DNA of 64,000 bases from Prostheceraeus crozeri (lineage: Eukaryota; Platyhelminthes; Polycladida; Euryleptidae), in contig CAJQUW010016162.1 of NCBI GenBank assembly GCA_907163375.1, forward strand, positions 248,001 to 312,000, in the 5' to 3' direction. Positions 24,301 through 39,300 of this stretch are shown piece after piece (position 1 is the first letter of the stretch; the number at the start of each line of letters is the position of its first letter). Position numbers and translations under genes: made by a program. Below the pieces are notes generated by a model. It saw only the letters and a program-made list of their open reading frames with translations. It was not told the DNA's origin and did not search any database.

Positions 24301-27300
24301 ATCACAGCCTCTAAAAGTATTTACTCATGTTACACATCTTCATCCATCTTTCCGCATTTTCCTGTTGATGGAAATCCATAAACACACATTGCGGACATTG
24401 CTATCGCTCTTATTTTATCGCTCTTATCTTATTAAGGCTGTATCGAGCTAAAATAAAGCCTTTATATTATTTATTATTTCTGCACTTAAAAACATCCCAC
24501 TGCATCCTGATGGTAGTCAAACATCGACGCGGCATATGTCAGACATATGTCATCAATGTATCAAGTAGTATGTATTAGACAGCAGTCTAGCTAGTGCGAA
24601 CTCCTTATTCGAGTGCAATGACTTCAAAAACAAACTCACAGTGACACTTACCTGTGTGTGTGCGTAAGAATTCTTAATATACTGAAGAGGTGCAGGCACG
24701 TAGGGGCACGAGCATCAGGATGTGTGCTTACGGATGCGGGAGTTCTAGGCACTAGGACTTAGGTAGAACGACTTAGGGTAGCTACTCATGGGTGCGATTG
24801 ACTTATTGAAGCTGCTTGCAAGTGTCATTGGGTAGCCACTCATGGATTTGATTGGGTAGATAGCCATGGATTTGATTGGGTAGATAGCCATGGATCTAAT
24901 TAGGTTTGGGTAGTTACTCATGGGTGTGAGCGATCTACGTAATGGCAGCTACTTATTATGCGTATGAACGAGTTAGGGTAGCAACCTATGGATGTGACTT
25001 CGTTTTAGCAGCTATTGACTTATACGGACAGGTTACCCTTGAACTCTTTCCTCGAACTCGTTACTGAAATTAAATGCATGATGTTACAAGACTGTATGTC
25101 AAATCATTGGACTGTCAACGTTTGCTATATCAGAGTGTATGAGGATGTACTTCGCCGATTTTTATTTCATTTACGATCCTTGCTTGGTTTGCAGCTACAA
25201 AATAGCTCGAGCTCCGACCTCCTGGTTAGACGATTATTTTTCATGGACAGATACAAGCTCTCCTTGCTGCAAAACGCACAGCAATGGTTCATATTGCCCA
25301 TCTTCGGATCCTAGCTCATCTTGTATGCCGTGTAATTTAACGTTTACACGTGGTCGACCAGCTGAGAAAGACTTTATGAAATATCTGCCATTCTACTTAG
25401 AGGATAATCCAAATACAGTTTGTCCTAAAGGGTGAGATACATTTGTATTTTTTACACTGCAAAGAGCTAGAAACCGCAGCTGATATTCAGTCAGGGCTTG
25501 CACAATTTTTATTCAGTATATATACTACTGTATGTCTTCCACATGATAATGACATGCTCTACACATGAGCATATTGATGGTGTGATTTGTCGAAAATATA
25601 ATGTTGATTATAAAATGACTGGTATTGATGAGCTAGATTTACTCTCTTACGCAAAAATTGAAGCTTAATTCCAGATATGTTTTCACATGCATTTTGCAAG
25701 ATAATACGTGGTTGGAATTTTTTTGTACTCTTCCACATCACATTTATAATTTATCCTTTAGTATAATTGATTGATCCTAATGAAGCCCATCTGTTGATAC
25801 TTGTTTCTTAATTTAATAACAATTTACTCATCTGTGCATATTTTATGGTTGACTTTCGACAAAAAACCCCATTCAATTTGGAAAAAAGTTTAACTAGCAG
25901 GACATTCATGTTTAGATTTCGCTTTCTATTTTTTGTGATTATGTGAATATTGTAGAAAATTAAATGTAAGGTTTACTTCGGACATCTTTTAATCTAAAAG
26001 TCTTCAAATATATTTTGAACATGGCTAATTCTTGGCAGCAAAGTATTAGGAGGCTGCTCAAGATCCTTGAGACCGATTCTTTTTGTTGCCATTGAAATTG
26101 AAAATTGAAAACACTCTCTTGTAATGGCGATGTTTCTAATTTTTTTAAGATAAATAAAGTTACAATGTGTAAACCGCCCGACGTTTCGTCCGCCGCGGAC
26201 TTATTCATGGACCAATACAAAATAGCTCGAGCTTCGACCTTCTCGTTAGACGATTATTTTTCATGGACAGATACAAGCTTTTCTTGCTGCAAAACGTACA
26301 GCAATGGTTCATATTGCCCATCTTCGGATCCTAGCTCATCTTGTATGCCGTGTAATTTAACGTTTACATGTGGTCCATGAATTACGCTACACAGGTCTAT
26401 GAATAAATCCGCGGCGGACGAAACGTCGGGCGGCTTTTCACATTGTAATTTTATTTATCTTAAAAAATTAGAAACATCGCCATTACAAGGGAGTGTTTTC
26501 CATTTTCAATTTCAATGTCAACAAAAAGGAATATCCTCCCGTTCAAGGCTATCAGCGATCTTTGAGACCGAGACTAACAGAAGTTCAAATTCCATGCGAC
26601 ATTGTATCAAAAAGTTTTAATCAAAAAGTGTATCTAAAGGGATGATGGCAATCATCGTATATTATAATGCTGACTAAAGGTCCATTTACACCGGACGCGC
26701 CGTGCCTCATTCGGTGTGAATGAATCGCAACTAGCTGCGCGAGTAATTATGATTTTTACCACCCATGTATCCACATAGTCCAGTCACTTGTCAAATAAGT
26801 GCAGTCAATTGTCAAATGCAAGAAAGGACACTTCTGATCGTTGTGAATTGCAGCCATGTATCAAAATAAAGCAATCAAGAGTCAACATGTGCAGTCAAGT
26901 ATCAAATTATCAGTGTAACTGTGCTGACGAACGAGATGATGAGGCAGCGAATAAGAGCTGATGATAAGCAGAGGCTTTTTCAGGCTGCTGAAAGAGGAGA
27001 AGACTTTTTCCAACTTGCTTCTCAGTTAAATATCAAACCGAACACAGCCTATGCAATCATAAGGAGAGCTCACTTACGCGATGGACAGGTTGTTGTTCCT
27101 CGAGGTGGACATACTCATCACAAGGTGGATGATGAGATCGGAGCTATGCTGGTGTCCATCGTGGAAGAGAAACCTGGGTACACGTTGCACCAAATAAACG
27201 CTGAGCTTCGTCTACGACTGCCAAACAAGCCTCATCTTTCGGTCACTTCTCTTTGCCGTTGTTTGACTGCTCGATTAAAAAGTTTCAATGAGAAAGTGTA

Positions 27301-30300
27301 TCTAAAGGGATGATGGCAATCATCGTATATCATAATGCTGACTAAAGGTCCATTTACACCGGACGCGCCGTGCCTCATTCGGTGTGAATGAATCGCAACT
27401 AGCTGCGCGAGTAATTATGATGAGTTTTCTTGGGATCGCGGTCTTATTGGACGTGGTCCACCGACTTTGGGCCATCCTTCCTTGGATTGATGTCTCTAAG
27501 ATCAAAGGAGATGTTGTTGACATTGGGGACAGAAAAGCAGGTTGCCGATCGGGTGCGGTAGTAGAAGTGATTCGGGCTGCAGGAGATGTCAATGTCGAGT
27601 TGTTAGGCAAACTCTCAAATACCTGCATCCAAGAGGGACAAATACTCGTACCTAGTGATTGGAATCTGTCGTTCATCATTAACTGCTGCTACGAAGGTAA
27701 AGGCGATGCTGTAGAAAAAGTGAACTACAAGAGGCCTCAAGTTGCATGATCAAGTGCTTAAAATTCTGGGAACAGTGTTTTAGTCATTTGCAAGTGTTTG
27801 AGTCATAGCCACACAAGTGTTCTCACTAACTCCATCTTAAGTATTGTTCGCAGCTCTCCGTCTGCCTGCAGCTTGCTCAATCCGCGCATCTTTGCTTTCG
27901 CCATACAGATTCTTATTCACACATCTTCTGTGCAACTTCCATCGTTCTTCTTGATTGAGCCAAGGTATTTGAGCCGCTCCACTTCCTCAATTATCTCACC
28001 TCCGATTGAAACGGTTCGAATATCTCTTTTTGCCGAACCAATTCGCATAGCTTTTGTCTTTCTTGCCTTTAGTTTCAGTAGCATTTTCTTCCCCGCGTTG
28101 TTCTCCTGCATTTCGTCTTGGTCTTAGACAATTAGGGCCGTGTTATCAGCGTATCATGCATTGTACACCTGTCTGCCACCAATGTTGATGACAGCATGGC
28201 AGAGATCAGCTTCTTATGAGTTGTTCGGTACACAAGTTAAATACCTTGAAAATGAGATGACAGAAGGAATCTGTGAGGCACACCCTTCTCAATAGTAGAA
28301 CTCTCAGTTTGTGAAGAGGTTGATATGTAGTATCGCGTTGTACGGAACAGAGAGTTGAACATTCAGAAAAATGGACGAAAGGAAAACAAATGCGTTCGAG
28401 ATGTCAGCTTGTTGGAGACTACTAATGATCAGCTGGTGTCAGTGGAAGACAAACGAAAGAATACGAAACAAAGTGAAAGTGCCAGAGAAAAATGGACTGC
28501 TGGAGACCATCATGCGGAGGAAATGCGCAAAGAACGCGCATTGCAAGGGGAGACCCGACAGCCTGGTAGTGGCGACGATCGAAGACGAAGTGGAAGGACG
28601 ACTGAAGAGAGGAAGACGGAGAGGAGCGTGGATTGACGATCTTTGAGGGACGGCCATGGCCCGGTGAACGGGCTACGCCATTGAACCTGAACCAGTTTGT
28701 TCTCCGTTCCATCGGATAACTGCATGCTGATTGCTATTCAGGTACTGCAGTACATGCAGATAGATTTACGCGATGTGACGGGAAAACGAAGCCAGTTAGG
28801 ATTTCCTATAACCGATTGTAGTCTACATTGTCAAAAGCCTTACTGTAGTCGACGAACTTGATAGCTACTCTGCTTGAAAATTTCATTCACTCTTCCTATA
28901 AGAACTTGCAGGATTGTTAGCAAGTTGGCGGTGCCTCCACCGACTCGCAAACCTGTATCTTCGTCAGGAAGCTCCCGATCGATCCTGGCTCTTAAGCGGT
29001 ATAGCAAGACACTGAGAAGAATTTTGCTACGAGTGCAATAGTGCGATAACTGCTGCATTCTTTGGGATTGCCGACCTTATTCAAAGCAATAAGTTCCTGT
29101 TCTTTCCATGCTTTTGGCCAACGTTCTGTTTCCCTCATTCTACAGCAAAGTCTTCAGCATATTTGACGAGTTCCGCAGGTACACCTTCGAGACCAGCCGA
29201 CTGCCGCTTTTTAGTTTCTTTATAGATCTTTGTACCTGTAAGAGCAATTGTAACTGGTTGTCACTTGCTCGAAGAGCTGTCCGCCGTATTTCTTTAGAAA
29301 CTGCTTTGATTCCATGAGTGTTAAGTTGTAGCACTATTGATCACGTTTTGGATGTCTATGATTCTTTCCTGAGTGAGTGTGGAAATCTTTTTGTAGAGTG
29401 ATCTTCCTTTGTTCTTTTTGTCAAACTCGTCAATTTCAGAACACTGTTGTTCTAACTAAGCCTTCTTGTCCTTCCGTGGACTCCTCATGATCTTTCTACC
29501 GTACTAATCTTTTTTTATTGCATCGGTGTCTGAAATACGCCGCATTTCTCTTCTTTCCTGAATTAAAGTGTCGTCGCAAATCAGTGATTCCGCTGCTTTC
29601 ATTTTCGGGGCTAGACCTAACAGGTCTGTTGCAGTGTCTTTAAAGCTCACACCTACGTTCCGCCAAAGTTCGCTTGGTTCCGTCTCTGGTCCAACATTAT
29701 TGCAAAGCAATTATTCGCTCCCGTTATATACAGGGTACACAGTCTTCCTGTTTCCTTCGAAGTGCGTACATTACATATTCCAAAGAGTAGCTGTTCTCCC
29801 TTCTTCTTCCTCTTCATGCTCTTGATGCGGCTTTCGTTCTTGATTCGTTTGACAGTCGTCAGATGAAGTCGGGTCCCACCTGCCACCGGAATCAGCCATC
29901 ATTGACGTGGTCCCATTAACGTCGTTAACGCGATAATTGTAACTCAGTTTCATCTCCATATGGTTTTGTGGCAATATATTGGTCTGCCAATGCTTTCCGC
30001 AGACATGTGAAATCGGAGTCAGGTTCTTATGAATGAGCTTACCTACTGGGATGTCGATCTGCCGGGTGAAGACTATAGCCGGTTAAGAAACCTTCTCCAG
30101 GGATGGGTTTTCACACCCCCAAGTGCGCATGCTATTGCATTACCTTAGGACATGAACGTAAAGTCAAATCAGTCATCATAAAATTAATATAATTTGATGA
30201 ACTATACCAGTAGATATGCACGCATAATTAGGCTGACTGCCAATGAGGAGCAGTAATAAACACTTTAATAAAATTTCTTTTCGGATAGCTTACAGAACGA

Positions 30301-33300
30301 ATAATAATTTTAATAATATGCTAATCATCAACTTGGGATATTTAATGTATTTTCAGAGGTCATGCTTCTTATGGTGATGCGGTTGACTTAATTGATGGTA
30401 ATAAAAATGTGGGAGCAACGTATTTCATGACATATCACACCACTTTGGTGAATTCCAGTGACTTTATCTTGGCATACAAGCAAGCTCAGGATTTCTGTGC
30501 GTCGTTCAACAAGGAAGTGAGAAACAAAACAGGAAACGACAACTTTGAAGTGTTTCCGTACAGGTAAGTTGACACTGTCGAACTCCTTTGTTAGCTCCTT
30601 TTCTGAGTCATTTAGCTTGTTTTAATTAGCAGAATTTAACGCCTACACTGCTTAGGTTGTGTTGAACCGACATATCACGGCATTTTACACATCTCTTTTG
30701 ATGCATCCTGTTGATGCAAAGGCCTGACTGTGTGTATGCATGTGCTGCATATAATTGTTATTGTATTATACAAATAAGTAAGCATTTACATCAACGCATG
30801 TGCAAAAATCTTCTAACACCAACATCTTCAGTATTCAAACACAAGATCAAATGCTAAGCTGGATTCAACACGTCTCAGCGCTAATATGTGATTAGAATAC
30901 TCAAGTCTGTTATTTCTGTACATTTAGTTTATAATTGTGTTTAAATCCCTCATAATGTCTGTGTTATTGCATGGTAAGCCCCTATTTTTCTATCTTTCTA
31001 AAGGAATTGAGGATAAATTAGACAAGTTTCATAAACGCAGCTATCGTCTAATTTGTGGCAATGACTACTGTTCTGTCGATTTCCCCTCTATAAATTCTGT
31101 CAGGCGAGATCTATGCATCAAGTATTTTAGAAATTGTGAAAGTGTAGTCGCTCACCCCCTACATGACATCATTCCGTAGCGGTTACCACGTAGCGTTATT
31201 TTATGTTTAACCGATGTGAGGACATCAAGACGTTTGCATTCTTTCATTCCTTGGGCGTGTATCATTGTGAACAATGTCTATTATGATTAGATAGTATTTG
31301 TATAGTTTGTATGATTGTGATACTCTCAATGGCTTGTTGTGCTGAATTTTTAGACAAAACATACCTGACTTATATGTAACTGTCAATTCTTGTATTGCGT
31401 GATCACAAGGTCGAATCGAATCTCGAAGCTTTGCAGGTCGATAAAATATTAATCAGTTTGGGAAGGAAATATCTTGGAACTTGTATTGGAAACACAGATT
31501 ATTAGAGAAACAATATACAGAAAATCAGATCAAGAAGTGGATAAGTCAACTAGTGGTCTTGTCCATCATCGGACAGACACAGCCACAAGCTGCTTATTCC
31601 GCTCTTTCATTGCTTCATTTGAAGCGTCAGCTGTTGACGATCGAAGGAGGTTGACTTTCGATCCACTAAAACTACGCAGTTCGTGACACCAAATTTTTTT
31701 ATTGCGGTCAGTGATGAACAATATGATAATCGTGCAAAATTTAACCTCAAAGTCATATTTTACCAGTGAGCTCCCTACTTCAGAATTTTCAATTAAGACA
31801 CAATTAGATTTATTCAACACTATGATGCTCAATTGATCAATAATGAAAAATCATGTGACAATAAATTTACACTTGACATTTTCTTATCATTTGTAGTGTG
31901 TACTTTTTTGAGCAGAAAAACAATCGCTATAGGTTTTATAATCATCGAGTGCGTGCATGTCTAATGTTCAGAGCGATTACCGTATGATGTTGATGAGTAA
32001 AGACATTCACCAAACCGCACTTAGTCGACATTATTGGTGTCGTCATTACATGATTGATCGATAATTATGCATGTTATAATTTATTGCTTCTTGGATTATT
32101 GTTTACTTTACACTTTCAAATTTCTGATCGCTCGATTCGTCATTGAAATATGTTCTGCGTAACTTTGTTGAGGAGATTATGTACTTCGCGAGATCTATCG
32201 CAGAGTTCCAAATTCTCTTTTGGGTGCCTGAAGACTTTCGGACAAGTGGTTTTTATTGTGTATGAGCAATGACCTGTTTGAGTTGATTATCTTTACACCA
32301 CTTGCTTTTGTAATAAGCACAATCTCTATCGTCAATTAATAGATTCAGGGAGAATTTGCACCAGTCAGGATCCGTATCACGTGCACGAATAGTTCGTTCA
32401 AGGGAAGCAGTGGTTATAGAAGTCAAAAAATACACTATGCAGCATGCAGATTTGCAGCAGCAACCAAGTTAAATCAGGAGGTCACTAATGCTAACCAATC
32501 TATACATGCACGTAATTGAAGAAGCGAAATTAACAAAGTTAGCCGCTGAAAATTTCCTTACCTTCTTTCTGGTAGCAGGACCTGAATTGACCATCGGATA
32601 CCACTTAATTATGCTGTGATCAGACGTACTTAGTGGTGGAAGAGGAATAGGCGCATGGCTGGTTGCATAATTGCACGAATAGTTAGTCCGGTGTGTGTTA
32701 ACCTCGTGTCTGGAAGTTGACCCCTGCAGTCAAAGATAGGAGGTCACAGATGAGATCGTAGATCTTCCGAACATCGTTGAAATATCCAGTCAACATGATT
32801 CGATTTTCAGAGCCAAAACACACTTTGACATAGTCGACTATTGTAGTAAGAGAAACAATTGCTTCTTGATGGGCCGGTATATTGCTCCAAAATGGATGGT
32901 AAATGACTATCAACACCAATTTTGTCTCATTAATATAAAGGCATGGGAACTCCAAACTGAAAGAATTGGAAGGAATGATCTTATTAACATCCAGTTTCGT
33001 AACAGATAAATGTCTGCGAATGTAGCACGCAATACCTCTACCAACGTCTGTGCTACGATTTTGCCGAAAAGTGAGTAATCCTGCAGCGAGATAGATTAAT
33101 CAGGTATCGAGCCACTTAGCCATTATTCCGTAATCACACACAAGTCCGGAAGATGCTGCAATACCAATAAGGAAAATTCGACAAATTTGTTGAAAAATGA
33201 TCTTGCATTCAAGTTCAAACGGCGAGGAAGGCGGTGAGTTGAAGATCTATTGACACTTCGCAGCACGCCATGCCTCTTTGTTGACTCTGCAGTTGATGCA

Positions 33301-36300
33301 GCATTCTGAGAGCTAGAAACTACTGAGGTTGATTTTATTACAGGAATGTGACTGATCTAAATAATCGACGTCGAAGTGTACTTGACACACAGGGGCAAGT
33401 AGAAGGATGCAGTTGCAAGATATCATTCATGCTGTATTGGTAGCGTGACCATCGCAAGGTCAGATGACTTACAGCATGAAAGGATGAATTTACTTAATCC
33501 CCAAGCCGCTTGCAAGATGTGGTGTGTGGAGAAGATAGCCATTCCGATATGATTTCAGCCAATAATGTAACTATCTGTGAAATCAACATTTTGGTGAATG
33601 CTTTGCAGACGAACCGCTTAGGGCAATTGAAACCGAAGCAACATGCAACCAGTTCAACCCTTGAACTTTGAAGACCCCGGCCGTCTGATTCTGATATTAC
33701 TATGGTGAGCATCTTCTGGGCATCTGCTGCAAATTGATGGTGTATGGCTTAACTACACAATATGTTTTTATCAATTATAGCGTGAAAGCGTCTTAACACA
33801 ATTTTGGAAATAGTTTGATGGCGATAGTTAAGTCGTGTTGAATACAACTCATCAAATAGAAATTTCTGAAAATACATGCGAATTATAAATAGTCTGCTAC
33901 TATGCCAGTGCTATATTGGGCAGAAAAAATACAGTGACGGCATGATAATCTATTCATTTTATGACTTCGGATCCGCTATGAGTAGTTTAAAACTGATTCT
34001 ACTATTCGTACTTATAAAGCATGGACTCACCCTTCTATATATCATGGGTAATGGGATATTTTTGTGAACAGTGTGGAGGACCTTCATGTCTTCTTGATTT
34101 CTATGTGCTTCCGGCTACCGTCTGTTAATGCGAGTTGTTCATATGTGAATATCAATGCTATCCTGTGTATCACTTCACTACTCAAGGGCAGATATTTCAG
34201 TTAGACCTAATACAAGGTCTTAGCAACTACGAGCTTTTATAAAATCCGTCAAATCTATTATGAGTAGTGTTTGAAGATTGTCACTATTATTCATGTAATA
34301 ATTACATAGATGCTCCTATGGACTTAATGTATGCTTTGTCAGTGGCCTATGAGTAATATGAATTGATTAACATGCGCAATTTTGCAGGAAGTTGACAAAA
34401 ATCCCCGATTTTCAAAACGTTCTAATAAAGGTCATATGCTTTTATGTTGCCATGGGCCAAATTTGATAAAAAATAGGATATGCTATCACAAATACGTAGA
34501 AACTAAAATCAATATCAAAAGATGTGTGGGGCCTCTAGGATAATTCCGGGTAAAATACGGTTGATTCGCAAGGGCATCAAGTCTAGCATGCGTCATTCCA
34601 TAAGTGACAAAGACAGTCGTTCAAATACAAGTGCTCCCCTGTGAACTTTTATTCGCATTGAAAATTTGCATATGTACAGTTATGGATAAAACAATGTACA
34701 TCATATCCACTTGCACATTTTTTTAATTTTCGGTGCGGATAAAATTTTCCTGGATAGTACTTGCCTTTTTGCTGTCTTAGGATGCGTTTACACGCGCAAC
34801 TTGATTGTTGATATTTTCTACTGACACTGAGAGGTTATAATCTGATGAATCAATGCACTTCTCTTTGTCATCATTCTTAATTCATATTGTCTGGTGAAGC
34901 ACGAAGGTCGATTATTGAAGAATTGCTTCTGCGTCGATTGTTTGTCCATTCTTTTCTGACTCATCATGGATCGAAAAGTGTCAGTAATTAAGTTACACGT
35001 GTGAACGCAGCCCTACTCATCATATGATGAATTGTCACTCGTGCGCCGCGATCACTTATATGCACAGAATTGAATATTTTGTTTATCTGCTTCGGTTTGC
35101 TAGAAGTGTGATTAATACGAAATGGACGGCACATCGAGGAACCTATTAAGTGGGTCAAAAGGAATTCCTAATACCTTACAGAGATAAGAAAAACGTCGTG
35201 CATCGCTTGCGGATTAATGTGAGTTCCAGCAAAGTGCTTCGATTGCCAAAATTCCTCTAGATTCGAAGCATTCAGATCATTGCGCACAAGTTTTCTCCAA
35301 AATGTTGGCCCTTCCGATCATTATTTAAAAAAGTAGCAGACATGCGAAAATTAGTTCACTTTATGTTTTCACATCCCCTCCTCGGCATTTCTCATTATAT
35401 AGTGCATACACTGAATCGAATGTTAACCAAGACAGGGATGTGTGTTTTGGTGTGTGCGAAGTGATATCACAGCACGCACGCTTCTCTCACTGGCTCTGGT
35501 GTCCTCTGCTGACAGCTTATTGTTTGCCATTCCCAATAGAAAGCGATCCACAAATTTTCCATTCGAGAAGGAGGAAGTTGTTTAATTCTGTGATGTGCCA
35601 TTTCGATATTAAGGTTAGATACAACCCTTACTTTCTAGGAATCCGAAGCGCGCACAGATGCATCAAATTCTGTGCTAATGTATGTCTACCTGTATGTATC
35701 ACTTCACTTAGACTAAGATGCTATATGACTAGTGCCTCATGCCAATGTACACAAAAACTTCTACTTTGCTTGCACTGACTATAGAGCGATGACTGAGAAC
35801 TTCTGCTGTTGCCGGGTCAGGGTGCAGCAGTTATCGTTTTCTTTTCGATTCAGCATTGTCGTGAAGAAATTATTTGATGCAATTCTCAAATTTATTTGTG
35901 ATTTCAGCGTTTTCTACGTGTTTTATGAGCAATATCTTACAATTTGGAGGATGACCTGGATGAGTTTAGGATCTTGCATTGCAACAATTACAGTGGTAAC
36001 TTTGATATTACTTGGATTGGATATTTACTCAACTCTCATTATTGTAATTACATTGGTGATGATTATGTCAAGTCTGGCGGGACTGATGTTTTTATGGAGT
36101 ATTCCACTCAATGCCCTTTCTTTGGTCAATTTAGTCGTCGTAAGTATCTACACTACTTTTTAATGATAATCTAGTAGTTAAGCTGATAGTTTAGTAAAGA
36201 AATTCAGTTAAACCATTCAGAAATAGAAATTTATCTTTTAGACAAATGATTGATGCATCATTCTAGTTTTAATTAAAACCGTCAAAATATTGATTCTAAT

Positions 36301-39300
36301 TGACAGTAGAGATAGAAACCGGACCCGGTCGCCCTTAACCTATGGCTTCCTTGTGAATTCAATCCATTAAACTAGATGTAATGCATTGTGTTAGACAGAA
36401 TTTTGTATGTATCATTTTGTGTGAAATAAAACAAATAATACATGAAAAAATGCAACGCATGAAACCAATGTCTGTATAAAGCTTATGCTGTTAAATTGGT
36501 AGCCTACAATAATTCGTGGATAACTTGCTTCATAAAACCTCTTCCCTTGAAAGTTAGAAACTTCAGCCTGTATTGTTTATTCTACTATTAGGCTACATGT
36601 ATTAGAAATAGAAAGATATCGGTATCATTTAATGCAGTGGCACTCTTTGCTGATTACTTCTTACGATTGGTAAAAATATCGTTATATCTGCATTTGTGCT
36701 ATTTTCATCTTATACGAGGCCTATGCTATGTGTGTTTCGTTTCTCGATCAGATATGTTGTAAGTAATGTAGCTTAGTCATGCATGTTGTTCTAATCAGGA
36801 AATTATTAGGCTGTAGACGTAAACAGGGTTGATGATCAGAGATAACCTATGCCGATAATTAAAACTTTTAGCTGAATACATGGCTTCAATTCCGCAATAA
36901 CAAATTTGTGTAATAAATAGTAATCAATATGAACATTAGATACATATGTATGTATTTTGGATGTACGTCTATGCTACCTGACGAGCATAAGTGAGTCTGA
37001 TGCTTCAAAGTGAAATAGATTATAATGTCAGTACCGTCGCCTGCTTACTTTTCACGTATTTGCTGTTCTTTTTAATGATTGAAAAACATATTCGCTAAGT
37101 CGAACTGAGGGATTTTGTATGCATGGATCATAAATGGATAGATATAAGATGCGGTACATAGCCTCCATATAGGATAAATATGACTATTTTTCAAATATCA
37201 AGCCTGCGTATGCATGCTTGCTGTGTAAGAGAACTCAATTGGTTTCTCCTGAACATATTAACGAAAGGCATAAGATTGCATTTTTGTAGACATACATTTA
37301 TTTTATTTTAAACCTATTTAGGAGTTGTTTTTTTACGATTATTCATCAGGATATATTTTTTATATTATGTGAAAACCTTAATAAAATCAGCATGCATGCG
37401 TCACAATAATTAATTTCGGAAAAACAGCTTCTTCTTCGATGCTGTTTATTTTGTATTTGTAGTATTTTCGATAGACAGAACGGCGGTCATCTCTCAGGGC
37501 AGGTGACACAATGTAATCGCAATGTCCAGACGCTCTGCATCATTTACTACAGCCGAACACATTTCATCACCTTAATTAAGCGGAACAAATGGAAATTAAA
37601 ATAAACAAATTTTGCTTTGACATTAGTTTCATCTTATCTTTCTAATTCTATTTCAATTTTGTTTTAGCCCTATGTGTCTACATATTTCTGTTTGGCGCTT
37701 CTAGTTACGTTGTATTCGCTCTTTGGTTTCCCGCTCATTCTTATCATTTTAGCTGTTTACTTGATGTATTATTTTGTATCCTTTTTTATTTGAATTTGTT
37801 AGTATCTATTATTGATGAGAGTTTTCTTTCCAGATTATTTTATTTTGTTTTTCGATTATTTATACCAATAGCTAATTTGCCTTTATATATTTGTTGTGTT
37901 CTGATTTCATTATTGTGTTGCTTTTGTTCTGTCATTTTGTGCGATGGCTATATATCTCCATTTCTTAGTGCTGCATCTGTATGTTAATTTCCATTTGTCC
38001 CACTTGATTGAAGCACATTGCGATTTCATTGTGTCACTTGCCAGCATCGAAGAAATACTAACTGTTTTTTCGATGTGTCACCGATACACAACCAATCAAT
38101 TTTCAAATATTTCATTTCTACGTCATTAGTTTAGAAGACAATGTATTCAGGGGGAAACCGACCGGGGAATCTCAATTAATGAAAGATTTCCAAAGTTTGT
38201 ATGAACGCTTTTGTTTGTACAGGCACAGCAAGTGTGCATACGACACATGAGCCATACATGCGCAGGCTGTGTATTCAAAACGAGATAGTGATGTTATTCT
38301 ATAAGTAGGCCTAGATTGCATCTTATGCACATATCAATAAATCAATATCAATTCCAAAGTAAGTAAAGTTAACACTTTGATCACCATGCGAAAATGGCAC
38401 TGACTCAAAGGAAAAGTAAAGTACATCAAAAAAGAGTGGACGGTATTTACATTATAACCTAATTCACAGTGATATCACTTTGAAGCTTCTGATTCTTGAC
38501 TGTGACTGTCCTCTGCAGGTAACGAAGATGCAAGACTTCGGTCAAACAAAAGTTAACATTGTTTAATCACGCAAATTTGAAATTCTTGATGAAAAATATT
38601 GGAAACGTGAAGTTAGTAGCTTCAATTGACTAAAAATGATCACTGATTCAATATAATTATTATATTGATTACTTATACATAATATAATAATATATTAATT
38701 ATTATATGAAATTTATAATAAGGGATAGAGGAAGTTGCGCACGAGAACATGTGTCATTGATTAATTGTCATCTGCTCAAAATCAGCTGTTTAAATTTTCG
38801 ATTGAGAAAACTTTTACCTAAAAAGGTGTCAAAGTATGCAATTGCAATGAGGATGAAATGCACAATTTTTGTCTTTAGCATGATTGAAAAAAGACAATTT
38901 GAATATCATAGCATCAAAGAAAAGTTAATCGTTTAATTGAGTTCCTTGTAGTAGTCCGGGAGCTAGCGTGAAGTTGTGCAGGGAACGAGGTAGTACATAA
39001 AACTTTCACATAGCATAGTACACCTCTAACCTACTGCAAAACTTCGCGTCTGCCGGATCAGATCATTTGCTTTTCAGAAATAGAGAGGTAAACACAATCC
39101 TATGTATTTCCAGTGGTAAAATTGTGACATTTATGGTGTTGACTCCATTTTTTCGAATTTTTGCTCATAAAAGTTACACAAATTGATATTTTGTTGAACT
39201 GGTTATTATAGAAATCATCTACAGATCATGATCTTTCAAATGAGCTATCATTCAGTGACAGAGGATGAAGCAAAGTGTGCAAACAGACACTTTTCGTTGG

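Noticed and set aside
26105-26380. 91-codon frame containing NPC1-like residues as an alternative exon
   Set aside because: It has no splice sites at its ends, starts in a repeat arm, and alters the conserved SWLDDYF motif. It is a captured copy.
16213-35099. 36-bp shared stretch at 16213 and 35064 as a paired signal
   Set aside because: It is more simply an old dispersed repeat fragment. The two contexts have nothing else in common.
37660-37780. Acceptor-like TTTTAG followed by a hydrophobic frame in the NPC1 intron g-h
   Set aside because: Exons g and h join in phase without it and the protein alignment has no gap here.
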